From Hoylesella enoeca JCM 12259 (lineage in GTDB: Bacteria; Bacteroidota; Bacteroidia; Bacteroidales; Bacteroidaceae), in assembly GCF_000613405.1 (NCBI RefSeq), contig NZ_BAIX01000020.1, forward strand, positions 1 to 39,655: 39,655 bases of DNA. Direction: 5' to 3'. Positions 27,222 through 36,199 of the stretch are shown one piece after another. Each line of letters starts with the position of its first letter. Positions within the stretch are counted from its first letter, which is position 1. A program made the translations under genes and the position numbers. The notes under the pieces were generated by a model. That model did not search any database, was not told where the DNA came from, and worked only from the letters and a program-made list of their open reading frames with translations.

Positions 27222-27229
27222 TACCTTTG
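27222..27229 (+). promoter_or_regulatory. -7 element of the ferredoxin gene
   Basis: TACCTTTG followed by C, 71 bases before the ferredoxin ATG. The -33 region is covered by the palindrome at 27187-27208. Confidence 0.6.
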
Positions 27230-27299
27230 CAGCGTACAAAAGTAGGTATTACACCCCGGTATTGTACTGAACATTATGAACGTTTAAATATTATTGATT

Positions 27300-27467
27300 A
27301 TGGCTTATGTAATTGGCGACGACTGCATTGCATGCGGTACGTGTATTGATGAATGCCCCGTAGAGGCGATTTCAGAAGGAGAAAAGTATTCGATTAATCC
27401 CGACTTGTGCACAGAGTGTGGCACTTGCGCTTCTGTTTGTCCGAGTGAGGCAATCAGTTTGCCTTAA
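27300..27467 (+). CDS. 2[4Fe-4S] ferredoxin
   Basis: A 55-residue electron carrier of the clostridial type. Two CxxCxxCxxxCP motifs are complete: C9, C12, C15, C19 (CIACGTCIDECP) and C37, C40, C43, C47 (CTECGTCASVCP). It starts MAYVIGDD and ends AISLP. It is acidic and very short, yet has its own promoter and a strong terminator, so it is transcribed alone. Such ferredoxins serve pyruvate and 2-oxoacid oxidoreductases and hydrogenases in anaerobes; the partner is not in the window. Confidence 0.95.
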   Translation: MAYVIGDDCIACGTCIDECPVEAISEGEKYSINPDLCTECGTCASVCPSEAISLP

Positions 27468-27492
27468 TACGACATTCTTTTTTGAATAAGAC

Positions 27493-27525
27493 AAAAGGAT
27501 GATCCTGCATGAGGATCATCCTTTT
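27493..27525 (+). terminator. Rho-independent terminator after ferredoxin
   Basis: A 14-bp stem, AAAAGGATGATCCT (27493-27506) with AGGATCATCCTTTT (27512-27525), 5-base loop and T-run. Being A- and T-flanked on both sides it may also stop transcription arriving from the opposite strand. Confidence 0.9.
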
Positions 27526-27571
27526 TTAGTATATATGGCCGATCAGTCAATCATTCATTCAATACCGATCG

Positions 27572-28728
27572 TCATGCAAGCACTTTCGCAATACGCTCTA
27601 ACCCCTCCATCATTTGGCTATGCGGACAAGCGATGTTGATACGGATAAATCCCTCACCATCTGTTTGTCCATACATTGTTCCACTGTTCACCATCACCTT
27701 TCCGTCGTCTAACAGACGCCGAGTGACTTCATCTGATGTTGCACCAGTGGCGCGGATATTCACCCAAACCAAGTAAGTGCCTTCCAGTTTTGTCACTTCC
27801 AGTTGTGGAAGTCGGCTTCGAAAGAAATCGCACAATGCCTGATAGTTTTTCCAAAGATAGACATTGAGTTCGTCGATCCACGCTTCCCCTTCATTATAAG
27901 CAGCTTGCAGAGCCACTACACCAAATGGATTGACATCGCAAACTTCATTGATATTGAGAGCGCGATCAATTTGGTGACGCACAGACGGATCATTACTGAC
28001 GATGTTGGCAATCTGTAATCCGGCGATATTAAACGACTTCGAAGGCGAATTCAGCGTAATACTATTGTCTTGACAAGCCGAAGATATGGATGCAAATGGG
28101 ATAAATGAATGACCTGGCATCACCAATTCACAATGAATTTCATCAGAAATCACCTTCACATGATGGCGTAAACAAATGTTGTTCATTCTTTCCAACTCTC
28201 CGCGAGTCCACACCCGACCAGCCGGGTTATGCGGATTGCAGAGCAGGAAAATACGTGTTCGGGGATCCGAAACACATCGCTCAAAATTCTCCCAATCGAT
28301 TTGATACGTGTTATCTGTATAAATCAGTGGACTCTCCAAGGCTTTGCAACCATTGTTTCGAATAGAAGAAAAGAAGCAATTGTATACCGGTGTCTGCACC
28401 AACACGTTGTCTCCGGGATCACAAAGCGCCTTGATGACGGCCGAAATAGCAGGTACTACGCCTGAAGTGTACAATATCCAATCGCGCTTGATATGCCAGT
28501 TGTGACGACGATCAAACCAATTGATGATGGCCGAATAATAGCTCTCCGGCACCAATGTGTAGCCGAAGATGCCGTGATCCACACGCCGACGTAGTGCATC
28601 TATAATGCAAGGAGCTGCCGGAAAATCCATATCGGCCACCCACATCGGGATGATATCGTCGGCCGAAGGCGTGTCCCACTTATAGCTGTTGGTGCCGCGG
28701 CGGGAGGGAGGGAGTCAAAATTATACAT
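27572..28728 (-). CDS. MalY/PatB family pyridoxal-phosphate aminotransferase (C-S lyase), frameshifted near 28703
   Basis: A PLP-dependent fold type I enzyme, probably a cystathionine beta-lyase. Signatures are PMWVADMDFPAAP, HGIFGYT, VVPAISAVIKAL, LLCNPHNPAGRVWT, SDEIHCELV, the PLP lysine in LNSPSKSFNIAGLQ, and a C-terminal RINIACPHSQMMEGLERI. The main frame begins only at the internal MWVADMD. From an ATG at 28728 another frame reads MYNFDSLPP. Restoring one C in the C-run near 28703 gives PPRRGTNSYKWDTP, then the main frame, so about 385 residues in all, the normal length. Such enzymes release hydrogen sulfide or ammonia and pyruvate from sulfur amino acids. Confidence 0.9.
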
Positions 28729-28760
28729 GATTGATTAAGTGTTATGATCGGAACGATTGT

Positions 28761-29626
28761 TTATGCACATTCGCATTGTTGTTTTCTGATCACAATTTTG
28801 CAGTCGGCAGGCTGTTTGATATGCTCATCAAGCGTAATCGAACCGATGTTATCGGCCGTGATCTTGCCGCTGATAGGATTCTTAATGTTGGTCACTGCGC
28901 CGCGAATGTCGGCATTCACCGTGGAATCTTCAAACATTCTGTCGCAGTCAGAACCGAATGTACAGTTCTCCAAAACCAGCCTTCGGCATAGCAAAGCGGC
29001 TGTTCTCCGGTGATATGACAGTTGACCAAGCGCAGATTCTTTGAATGCCAACCCAGAAACTCGCCGTTAAGTTCACTGTCATAAACGGTCACATTCTCAG
29101 TCTCCCACAGTGCATCTTTCGTCGTTATTTTAGCATTCCGGATCTCGGCATCCTTTACATATTGAAAAACATACTTGGAGTCGCTCACCAATCCATCAAC
29201 TTTCACATTCGTACAGAACATAAACGGATAGGTGCCATCGTGCAATGTGACATTATTGACTGTCAAACCGTCGATCTTCCAAAATGTTTCGTCGGCATCA
29301 TTGATGGTGACATCCTTTAAATTTGGGTTCTTCATCTCGCGGAAAAACTTAGGTCCGTCGATCACGCAATTCTCCATCCGCATATCGTTGGAATACCAAA
29401 TGGCACTGCGCGAACCCGCAGCGAAATAACAGTTGGTGATCACCGACCTGTCCACATGCCACCACGGATATTTGCCATAGAATTTACACCCGTCGGCTTC
29501 GAGATCGGAACAACATTTAATACCCGATTCCCCATCGGTGATCTCGATATTTTCCAGTCGCGTGTTGTGGATTTGAAACAGCGGTCTTTCACCCCCGAAC
29601 TTCTCGTTTTTGATTGATTTCACCAT
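28761..29626 (-). CDS. DUF3737 family beta-helix protein, frameshifted near 28979
   Basis: The protein consists of short repeats with regularly spaced hydrophobic residues and asparagines (ENIEITDGESGIKCCSDLEA, TINDADETFWKIDGLTVNNV), as in right-handed beta-helix proteins, and matches the DUF3737 family. There is no signal peptide. The main frame covers residues 1 to about 216 and ends in unrelated residues; the family C-terminus (LVLENCTFGSDCDRMFEDST, then VNADIRGAVTNIKNP) is in another frame down to 28761. One base restored near 28979 (GAAGGCTGG to GAAGGCCTGG) joins them, for about 288 residues. Function unknown. It is 32 bases upstream of the PatB gene in the same direction, so the two may be cotranscribed. 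Confidence 0.82.
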
Positions 29627-29762
29627 ACTTTTGTTACCTTAATACATATATGGAAAATGCAAAAAGTATGCCAATTGAATCATTGAAAATTGATGATTGA
29701 CAATTGATCCTACTTGTTAAGTCTCTCAATCAGAAAGGTTCGCAGTGAGTCTGTTTTTCCAT

Positions 29763-29850
29763 AAACCGTTAATCATCCGCCAGTTAACACTTAAACGCAT
29801 CGTAACTAACGGTTAGTTGCACGCTGTTTAACGGTTAATTGCAACGCCTT
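29763..29850 (-). repeat. 22-bp tandem array upstream of purH (three clear units, one weak)
   Basis: Units at 29785-29806, 29807-29828 and 29829-29850, with a diverged fourth at 29763-29784. The best core on the plus strand is TAACGGTTAATTGCAACGC. The core is shared with the porW array on its minus strand (ACCGTTAATTGCACTGC). It lies in the 355-base gap between DUF3737 and purH; the only other thing seen there is the purH promoter. Confidence 0.8.
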
Positions 29851-29976
29851 TTGTAGATACTTGATTCTGGGATAAATACAAAGCGGATTCTATTTGCACG
29901 CTTCCTGACAGAGAACAATGCACGAAGCCGTTCATAAAAAGACTGCTGTCATCGGGTGAAACTCACATTTTTACAT

Positions 29977-29984
29977 TATCTTTG
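29977..29984 (+). promoter_or_regulatory. -7 element of purH
   Basis: TATCTTTG followed by C, 24 bases before the chosen ATG at 30009. It overlaps the in-frame TTG at 29982, which excludes that start. No TTG at the usual -33 distance. Confidence 0.5.
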
Positions 29985-30008
29985 CATGCAGAAACCAACA
30001 TGCTTATT

Positions 30009-31190
30009 ATGAAAGAGTTAACGCTTAAATACGGATGTAATCCGAATCAAAAGCCTTCGCGCATTTTCATCAACGAAGGCGAATTGCCTATCGAAGTGCT
30101 CAACGGCCGACCGGGCTACATCAATTTTCTCGATGCACTCAACAGTTGGCAACTCGTCAAAGAGCTGAAAGCGGCCACGGGAATGGCTGCTGCAGCCTCG
30201 TTCAAACATGTTTCGCCGGCCGGAGCAGCTATTGGGCTACCTCTGAACGACACTTTGAAACGGATATATTTCGTTGATGACATTCCGATGAAACTCTCTC
30301 CATTGGCTTGTGCTTATGCACGTGCACGCGGAGCAGATCGTATGAGCAGTTACGGAGACTTCGTTGCGTTGAGCGATACGTGTGATGCCGTCACGGCAAC
30401 ACTCATCAAACGCGAGGTGTCCGACGGCGTGATAGCACCGGATTTCACTCCAGAAGCTCTCGAAATACTGCAAGACAAACGTAAAGGAACCTATAATATC
30501 ATCAAGATTGATCCTGACTATCAACCTGATCCGATTGAACGCAAGCAGGTGTTTGGTATCACTTTCGAACAACATCGCAATGACATACGGCTCGATGATC
30601 CCGCGTTGTTTGACAATATACCCACACGGAACAAAGCGTTTACGCCCGAAGCCAAACGGGATCTGATCATCGCACTCATCATTTTGAAATACACGCAGAG
30701 CAACTCGGTGTGTTATGTCAAAGACGGACAGGCAATCGGCATCGGCGCCGGACAACAAAGTCGTATCCATTGCACGCGATTGGCAGGCAACAAAGCCGAT
30801 ATTTGGTGGCTGCGTCAGCATCCCAAGGTGATGAATTTACCGTTCAAAGCCGGCATTCGGCGGGCCGATCGCGACAACTCTATTGATATTTTCATCAGCG
30901 AAGATCATGATGACGTATTGGCAGACGGCATTTGGCAGCAGTTTTTTGATACTCGTCCGGATCCATTGACATGTGAAGAGAAGCGCGATTGGATAGCACT
31001 CAATCGTGAGGTGGCTCTTGGTAGCGATGCCTTTTTCCCTTTCGGCGACAATATTGAGCGTGCTCACAAAAGCGGGGTGGAATACATTGCACAAGCCGGA
31101 GGCTCTGTTCGCGACGATCATGTGATCGAAACTTGCGATAAATATGGCATTGCCATGGCATTCACAGGGGTAAGATTATTTCATCATTGA
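30009..31190 (+). CDS. purH: AICAR transformylase, standalone (PurH-type without IMP cyclohydrolase domain)
   Basis: This enzyme adds a formyl group to AICAR in the last steps of purine synthesis. The protein starts MKELTLKYGCNPNQKPSRIF. It carries the AICARFT core: VLNGRPGYINFLDALNSWQL, ASFKHVSPAGAAIG (with the catalytic Lys-His pair), SYGDFVALSD, SNSVCYVKDGQAIGIGAGQQ, SRIHCTRLAGNKAD and SDAFFPFGDNIERA. The N-terminal MGS-like IMP cyclohydrolase domain of bifunctional PurH is missing, so 393 residues instead of about 510-530. Such short forms are known in Bacteroidota; the cyclohydrolase must be elsewhere. Its gene symbol is therefore approximate. The in-frame ATG at 30000 is an alternative start. 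Confidence 0.9.
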   Translation: MKELTLKYGCNPNQKPSRIFINEGELPIEVLNGRPGYINFLDALNSWQLVKELKAATGMAAAASFKHVSPAGAAIGLPLNDTLKRIYFVDDIPMKLSPLACAYARARGADRMSSYGDFVALSDTCDAVTATLIKREVSDGVIAPDFTPEALEILQDKRKGTYNIIKIDPDYQPDPIERKQVFGITFEQHRNDIRLDDPALFDNIPTRNKAFTPEAKRDLIIALIILKYTQSNSVCYVKDGQAIGIGAGQQSRIHCTRLAGNKADIWWLRQHPKVMNLPFKAGIRRADRDNSIDIFISEDHDDVLADGIWQQFFDTRPDPLTCEEKRDWIALNREVALGSDAFFPFGDNIERAHKSGVEYIAQAGGSVRDDHVIETCDKYGIAMAFTGVRLFHH

Positions 31191-31197
31191 GCAGCGT

Positions 31198-31395
31198 ATG
31201 ACAGACATTGACGAGATTATCGCAGGCGGCGGAATCATCTTTCGCGGAGCTTCTAAAAGCGACAACGCCGACAAAAATAAGATTAAGACAAAGGCGAAAA
31301 AGAAAAAATACATCACAGGTGCGCATGGAAGCGGATCTGCGAAACAGAAAGCCAAGTATCGAACACAACGTGCCAACAGGCGAAAAGGCTCATAA
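31198..31395 (+). CDS. Small basic protein, hypothetical
   Basis: A 65-residue frame begins 7 bases after the purH stop. It starts MTDIDEIIAGGGIIFRGASK and ends in a very lysine- and arginine-rich tail (KIKTKAKKKKYITG, KYRTQRANRRKGS). The composition suggests nucleic acid binding, but no family was recognised. The close spacing to purH supports translation as a second gene; a frame open by chance is also possible. The opposite strand is open here too. Confidence 0.35.
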   Translation: MTDIDEIIAGGGIIFRGASKSDNADKNKIKTKAKKKKYITGAHGSGSAKQKAKYRTQRANRRKGS

Positions 31396-31459
31396 ATCAT
31401 GAGCGACGAGCATATCACGCCGCGTTATTGATCGGCTGATCACACACGGCGCGATGCTT

Positions 31460-32598
31460 CTATCGCTCCTCTTTCCTTCTCACTTTGCCATTGGAATAGA
31501 TCAAAGTGCCCCGACGAAGTATCTTGTTGAGATGATCGAAAACCATGGCCGGATCAATGCGTCGACCTTTGAAATAAACTTCAAAATGCAAATGCTCGGT
31601 CGTGGCACGGCCTGTTCGTCCGGTGAGTCCAATCACTTGACCGGCTTTGACACGGTTACCCACTTTGACAAAGTTCTTGGATTGATGGCTGTAAAGCGTC
31701 TCCAAACCATTCGAGTGTTTGATAATGATGCAATTGCCATAGCCGAAATAAGGACTCGAACGCGTGACAACGCCGTCGAAAGCAGCTAAAACATCATCGT
31801 TAGGTTTGGTTTTGATGTCTACGCCCGGGTGTCTACGCTTGCCGCCATAAGGCTGATCACATGACTTCCGGGCAACGGATAACTCCATTCACGCTTGCTG
31901 AGAGCAGAAAGGTTGAGCTTATTCGGTGTCTCATTTTCAGTTATATGGCGTTCGTTTTCTTGCTTTGCGGCTTCTCGTTCATCCCAATCATCCAAATAAT
32001 CATCTTTTTCCACTGTGACATTGACACGCGAACCGCGTTTTTCACAACGTAACACGTGCTTGCGCAAACGATGACTTTTGGCCTCAAAGATCACATCGGG
32101 ATTGATTTTTCCACCGTTGATCATCACCGAAAAACGGCAAAACGTCCGCTTGTTATCACCACCCACGATGGCAATTGTTTGTCCGGCTTTGACGCCTTGC
32201 CCCACAGTTACGAGATTTTGAGCATTTCGGGCGTAGACGGTTTCAAGTCCGTTGTCGTGGCGAATGACGATCACGTTACCCTGTGAAGGTGTATTCCGAC
32301 TCAGTCGGACCACTCCGTCAAACATCGCTTTGACTGCATCGCCTTTGGAAGTGATAATGTCTATTTCTGTGGTTCCGGCTTGTTCGATTTTTCCCACGGG
32401 TAAAGGGAAAGAATAATCGCGGCTGCGCAGCTGACCAAGATCGATGTTGAAGGCGTCGGAATGGGTGAAAAGTCCTGGTGTGGGGATGCTGATCTGCTGT
32501 GTTTCGAGGGTTGTGAACTGATTTTTGACAGCTGAATGAGTTGCCAAAAAGATGCTTAATAAAGTGGTGGCAAGGATGTATCGTGGATTGATTTTCAT
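31460..32598 (-). CDS. M23 family peptidase with two LytM-like domains, frameshifted near 31852
   Basis: A secreted cell-wall endopeptidase. The signal peptide (MKINPRYILATTLLSIFLAT) starts at 32598; the longer frame to 32778 reads through the upstream pgeF gene and is not used. The first LytM-like domain (about residues 60-170) has GDAVKAMFDGVV and RHDNGLETVYARN but lacks HxH, so it looks inactive. The second has KRRHPGVDIK and HLHFEVYFKGR, the zinc-site residues. The two parts are in different frames: one base restored near 31852 (AGCCTTATGG to AGCCCTTATGG on the coding strand) gives SPYGGKRRHPGVD and about 379 residues. The gene follows pgeF by 26 bases. Confidence 0.88.
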
Positions 32599-32624
32599 TC
32601 TTTGAAATAAATAAAGAGTGTTAT

Positions 32625-33404
32625 TTATCGGATCAGAATACCTGAAAAGATGCGTCCGGAAGCGGTTCCCAGTCTGCGGGCAGAGAAATAATCGTCGACG
32701 TTTTCGTATGTGCAAATGCCCGAAACGTGGATTTGTGCGGTTTGAACGCCGATTTCTGTCAATTGAAGTCGGTTGCATTCTTCAAGATCTATGTGCCATT
32801 TGGCATACCGACGGGCAATTTGTGACATCTCGAAGCCAGCTTGTTCGAATGCGGAATAAACCTCATCACCCACTTCGAAGTGGGCTAACGAGATGCCGGG
32901 GCCTATGCAAGCTCGTATTTGCGGGGCCTCGGTGCCATAGCAAACGTGCATTTTTGCTACGGCTTTTTGCACTATTCGTTGCACCGTTCCGCGCCATCCT
33001 GCGTGCACGGCACATACGGCTTTGTGCACCGGATCATAGAGAAGAACGGGCAAACAATCAGCTGTCGATACGCCGATACACACGTTTGGAACATCAGTCA
33101 TCACACCGTCGAAACCATCTAACAGTTGGTTGCGTTCCGATTGAGGCTTAATGAGGACGCGATTAACGATGTTTTGCAGCCCAACTCCATGTATTTGGCG
33201 AGGCATAATCAATTTTTCGGGTTCGACACCCAGTTCTTCACAGAGTGCAGCTCGATTGATTCGGACCGCCTCTGCATCATCTCCGCAAAACGGATTGATG
33301 TTGAATGCACCGTAATTACCAGTACTTACGCCTCTGTGTCGGGTCGAAGAAAAAGCCGTGATGCCCTCGCCGAGCGTGAAATAAGTGAGTTGTGGATGTT
33401 TCAA
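32625..33404 (-). CDS. pgeF: Peptidoglycan editing factor PgeF (YfiH/laccase-domain family)
   Basis: PgeF-type proteins remove misplaced amino acids from peptidoglycan precursors or bind metals and purine nucleosides (adenosine deaminase-like activity is known in relatives). Conserved metal-site motifs are MPRQIHGVG, STADCLPVLLYDP, AVHAGWRGTV and CIGPGISLAHFEVGDEV; the cysteine of TADC and the histidines of QIHG and HAGW match the family. Length is 259. It is 30 bases after obgE, in a string adk-obgE-pgeF-M23. The position next to a peptidoglycan peptidase fits a role in wall maintenance. Confidence 0.9.
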   Translation of the reverse strand: MKHPQLTYFTLGEGITAFSSTRHRGVSTGNYGAFNINPFCGDDAEAVRINRAALCEELGVEPEKLIMPRQIHGVGLQNIVNRVLIKPQSERNQLLDGFDGVMTDVPNVCIGVSTADCLPVLLYDPVHKAVCAVHAGWRGTVQRIVQKAVAKMHVCYGTEAPQIRACIGPGISLAHFEVGDEVYSAFEQAGFEMSQIARRYAKWHIDLEECNRLQLTEIGVQTAQIHVSGICTYENVDDYFSARRLGTASGRIFSGILIR

Positions 33405-33434
33405 ACCGTATCGTTTTCGTTATGTTTCGTCGTT

Positions 33435-34601
33435 TTATGCCGGATCATCTTCATATTCAAAGTCGTCGAGATCTTCTATTTCGTCCTCGTCGAGATACTC
33501 GATCTCCTTGTCTTCGCCCTCTTCCCGCAGTTCGTCGGCTATGCGTTGTATATCTTTGTCACGGTGAACGAGTGTTTCTTCGGCCGTGATTTCTTGCAGC
33601 TTATTGCTCTCGCTGTTCAACTCCTGCCATAAAACGTTTTTCAATTCATCCAATCCTTGTCCGGTCACCGATGATATGAAGACGCACGGGAGATCGTCGG
33701 GAAGTGTTTCGCGAAGCATTTCCACGAGTTCGTCATCGAGTAAATCGCTCTTCGTTACGGCCAAAACCCGATGTTTGTCGAGCATTTCCGGATTGAAGTT
33801 TTGCAGTTCATGAAGCAGAATTTCATACTCGCGTTTGATATCGTCGGTATCACCCGGAACCATAAACAGCAGCAAAGAGTTGCGCTCGATATGGCGCAGG
33901 AAGCGCAGTCCGAGTCCTTTTCCCTCGCTCGCTCCTTCAATAATGCCGGGTATATCGGCCATCACGAACGACTGTTTGTCGTGATAACTCACAATGCCCA
34001 ATGATGGTTCGAGCGTGGTAAACGGATAATTGGCAATCTTGGGACGCGCACTCGACAAAGCCGAGAGTAGTGTTGATTTGCCCGCATTCGGTAAACCGAC
34101 AAGTCCGACATCAGCCAACAGTTTAAGTTCGAGGATGATGGTCATTTCTTCCATCGGTTCGCCGGGTTGCGCGAAACGTGGAGCCTGGTTGGTGGCAGAG
34201 CGGAATTGGAAATTGCCCAGGCCTCCGCGGCCGCCTTTCAAGAGCAATATCTCTTGTCCATCGTGCATCACGTCGCAGATGAATTTGCCTGTTTCGGCAT
34301 CGTAGACCACTGTTCCGCAAGGCACATCGATATACCGATCTTTGCCGTTGGTGCCGTGACACTTGTCGCGTCCGCCGTTTCCGCCATGTTCGGCAAAGAT
34401 ATGTCGCTCATATTTCAGGTGTAAAAGAGTCCAGTAATTGTGGTTTCCGCGCAGATAAATGCTGCCTCCATGGCCACCGTCTCCACCGTCGGGACCTCCG
34501 TTGGGTTGGTATTTCACATGGCGCAAATGCATAGAGCCTCGGCCGCCTTTACCCGAACGGCAATAAATTTTGACGTAATCGATGAAATTGGAATCAGCCA
34601 T
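33435..34601 (-). CDS. obgE: GTPase ObgE
   Basis: ObgE is a ribosome-associated GTPase involved in 50S maturation and growth control. The glycine-rich Obg domain (residues 1-160, with [11 protein letters not shown] and [16 protein letters not shown]) is followed by a G domain with P-loop GLPNAGKST at 169-177, the [11 protein letters not shown] switch region, and [16 protein letters not shown], then the TKSD guanine specificity motif and SSVTGQG. A strongly acidic tail ([20 protein letters not shown]) ends the protein at 388, as in many Bacteroidota. It is 107 bases after adk. Confidence 0.96.
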   Translation of the reverse strand: MADSNFIDYVKIYCRSGKGGRGSMHLRHVKYQPNGGPDGGDGGHGGSIYLRGNHNYWTLLHLKYERHIFAEHGGNGGRDKCHGTNGKDRYIDVPCGTVVYDAETGKFICDVMHDGQEILLLKGGRGGLGNFQFRSATNQAPRFAQPGEPMEEMTIILELKLLADVGLVGLPNAGKSTLLSALSSARPKIANYPFTTLEPSLGIVSYHDKQSFVMADIPGIIEGASEGKGLGLRFLRHIERNSLLLFMVPGDTDDIKREYEILLHELQNFNPEMLDKHRVLAVTKSDLLDDELVEMLRETLPDDLPCVFISSVTGQGLDELKNVLWQELNSESNKLQEITAEETLVHRDKDIQRIADELREEGEDKEIEYLDEDEIEDLDDFEYEDDPA

Positions 34602-34610
34602 CGTGTGTGG

Positions 34611-34630
34611 ATTTATGAGTTTCTGAGTTT
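34611..34630 (+). repeat. 20-base direct repeat, copy 1 (upstream of obgE)
   Basis: ATTTATGAGTTTCTGAGTTT is identical to 35294-35313 upstream of adk. Both copies begin within about 15 bases of a start codon on the opposite strand and sit in AT-rich gaps of low complexity. Confidence 0.6.
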
Positions 34631-34708
34631 TTTAAAGAGATGAGTTTTTAGATTGATAAATGGTCTTTGAAAGACTCAAACACTTAAAAACTCACCTCAT
34701 TTAAACGT

Positions 34709-35281
34709 TTACAATGATTCTATGACAGTGCAAATGTCGGCGAAGATGCGATCTAATTCGCCTAAGCCTTGTATGTGGTTGTGAATGCCTTCACGTTTAT
34801 ACCAGTCGATCAACGGTGAAGTTTGATCGTGATAAACATCAAGCCGCTTCTTGATAGTTGCTTCGTTGTCGTCTGATCTACCGCTTTTCTGCCCGCGAAG
34901 AAGCAATCTTTGCATCAGTTCTGATTCTGGAACGTCGAGCTCGATCATAGCAGCCACACGGTGCCCGCGCGTTGCCAGCATTTTTTTTAGTGCTTCGGCT
35001 TGCGGGATTGTACGTGGAAAACCGTCGAAAATTACGCCTTCATGTTCCTTACCGAAACTGTCGTAAACATTCGCAAGAATGTCGATCATCAATTCATCGG
35101 GGATGAGTTGGCCTTTGTCAATATAACTTTTGGCAGTTTTTCCGAGTTCGGTCCCGTTTTTGATTTCATTGCGCAGCACATCGCCCGTTGATATATGGCC
35201 CAATCCGTATTTATCAATCAGTTTGTCACTTTGCGTACCTTTGCCGGAGCCTGGTGCTCCAAAGATTACAATATTCTTCAT
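34709..35281 (-). CDS. adk: Adenylate kinase
   Basis: Adk interconverts ATP plus AMP and two ADP. The P-loop is GAPGSGKGT at residues 8-16. AMP-binding residues lie in HISTGDVLR and FDGFPRTIPQA, and the short lid is RGQKSGRSDDNEATIKKRL, the short-form lid with no zinc finger. Length is 190. It starts a string with obgE, pgeF and M23. A possible -7 box (TAGCTTTG, minus strand, 35381-35388) is in the 155-base gap to the SPOR gene, but no -33 element is clear. Confidence 0.96.
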   Translation of the reverse strand: MKNIVIFGAPGSGKGTQSDKLIDKYGLGHISTGDVLRNEIKNGTELGKTAKSYIDKGQLIPDELMIDILANVYDSFGKEHEGVIFDGFPRTIPQAEALKKMLATRGHRVAAMIELDVPESELMQRLLLRGQKSGRSDDNEATIKKRLDVYHDQTSPLIDWYKREGIHNHIQGLGELDRIFADICTVIESL

Positions 35282-35293
35282 TTTAGTTTCTTA

Positions 35294-35313
35294 ATTTATG
35301 AGTTTCTGAGTTT
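35294..35313 (+). repeat. 20-base direct repeat, copy 2 (upstream of adk)
   Basis: Identical to 34611-34630. It occupies the leader of adk on the opposite strand. Confidence 0.6.
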
Positions 35314-35436
35314 ATAAAGTGCATTGATGCGTTTTGAGTTCATAAGTTGCTGGGGAATTAAAAATAAAAAGCAATAAGCTCAAAGCTAAAACTTAGGAAC
35401 TGAAAACGTATAGACGGATAAACTTACCGGCTCAAA

Positions 35437-36093
35437 CTATTCTTGCACCGTTATCTTTCCCCTTACTACAATAGCAGATTTGTATCCCATTTTCTGTATT
35501 TGCGACAACATCCGACTGGCTTCTTCGTAACTCCGATAATTGCCAATGCGACAGATCCAACGTGGTGAATAGAAGTGCACATAAACGGGTTGGTCGGGGA
35601 ATCTCATCTTGATTGCATTGCCGATCTGTTGTGCCTGGATCTTATCTGCACGTGAATTGCCACCGGCAAAGGCCTGCACACGATAGCCATCAACCTTATA
35701 ACTGCTGCGCATTACCTTTTTCCGCATATCCACAACAGGTATGTCGAGTTCGTCATCGTTCTTATTTTCTGTCTTGGTAATCGTTTCAGGTTTGACAAGC
35801 GACTCTTTTTTGATTGAATCCGAACTGTGATGCTGCACTTTGGGAGGTGTTACTGGCTTGTTGACTGTTGGCTTATCTTTGGCCGTAGCAGTCTTGTCAA
35901 TGGAGGGAGTAACCTTAATCGGTTGTTTGATTTGGGGCTTGCCGTTAACCAATTCGTCGATTTCCTTGCTTTGATTAACGGTCACAGTGCCCTGTCCCTT
36001 GTCTTTTCGCTGGATGTGTTCGATGAAAGTCTGTGCTTGAATACTCACAATGGAGCACAGCATGATCATCAATGTTGTGACGAATTGTTTCAT
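35437..36093 (-). CDS. SPOR domain protein, secreted
   Basis: A signal peptide (MKQFVTTLMIMLCSIVSIQA) is followed by a low-complexity linker rich in K, P, T and V (about residues 40-125) and a C-terminal SPOR domain from about 130 to 210 (GYRVQAFAGGNSRADKIQAQ, VYVHFYSPRWICRIGNYRSY). SPOR domains bind peptidoglycan lacking stem peptides, often at the division septum, so an envelope location is expected. Length is 218. It follows tpiA by 106 bases, a neighbour order also known in Bacteroides. Confidence 0.9.
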   Translation of the reverse strand: MKQFVTTLMIMLCSIVSIQAQTFIEHIQRKDKGQGTVTVNQSKEIDELVNGKPQIKQPIKVTPSIDKTATAKDKPTVNKPVTPPKVQHHSSDSIKKESLVKPETITKTENKNDDELDIPVVDMRKKVMRSSYKVDGYRVQAFAGGNSRADKIQAQQIGNAIKMRFPDQPVYVHFYSPRWICRIGNYRSYEEASRMLSQIQKMGYKSAIVVRGKITVQE

Positions 36094-36199
36094 GTCGTTG
36101 TGGATTTTGATTCTATGAGTTGTCGCAGACCATTGGTTTAAGGTTACGGCTTGTTGTTGCCTAAACTTAAACCGATGTGTCTTTGAACGTGAATGATGA

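Noticed and set aside
349..32598. Programmed ribosomal frameshifting as the explanation for the split genes
   Set aside because: No slippery heptamers with downstream structure were seen; the genes are unrelated and the same kind of missing base explains nearly all of them.
31819..32778. Longer start of the M23 peptidase at 32778
   Set aside because: That extension overlaps pgeF and would bury the signal peptide; the ATG at 32598 gives a proper signal sequence.
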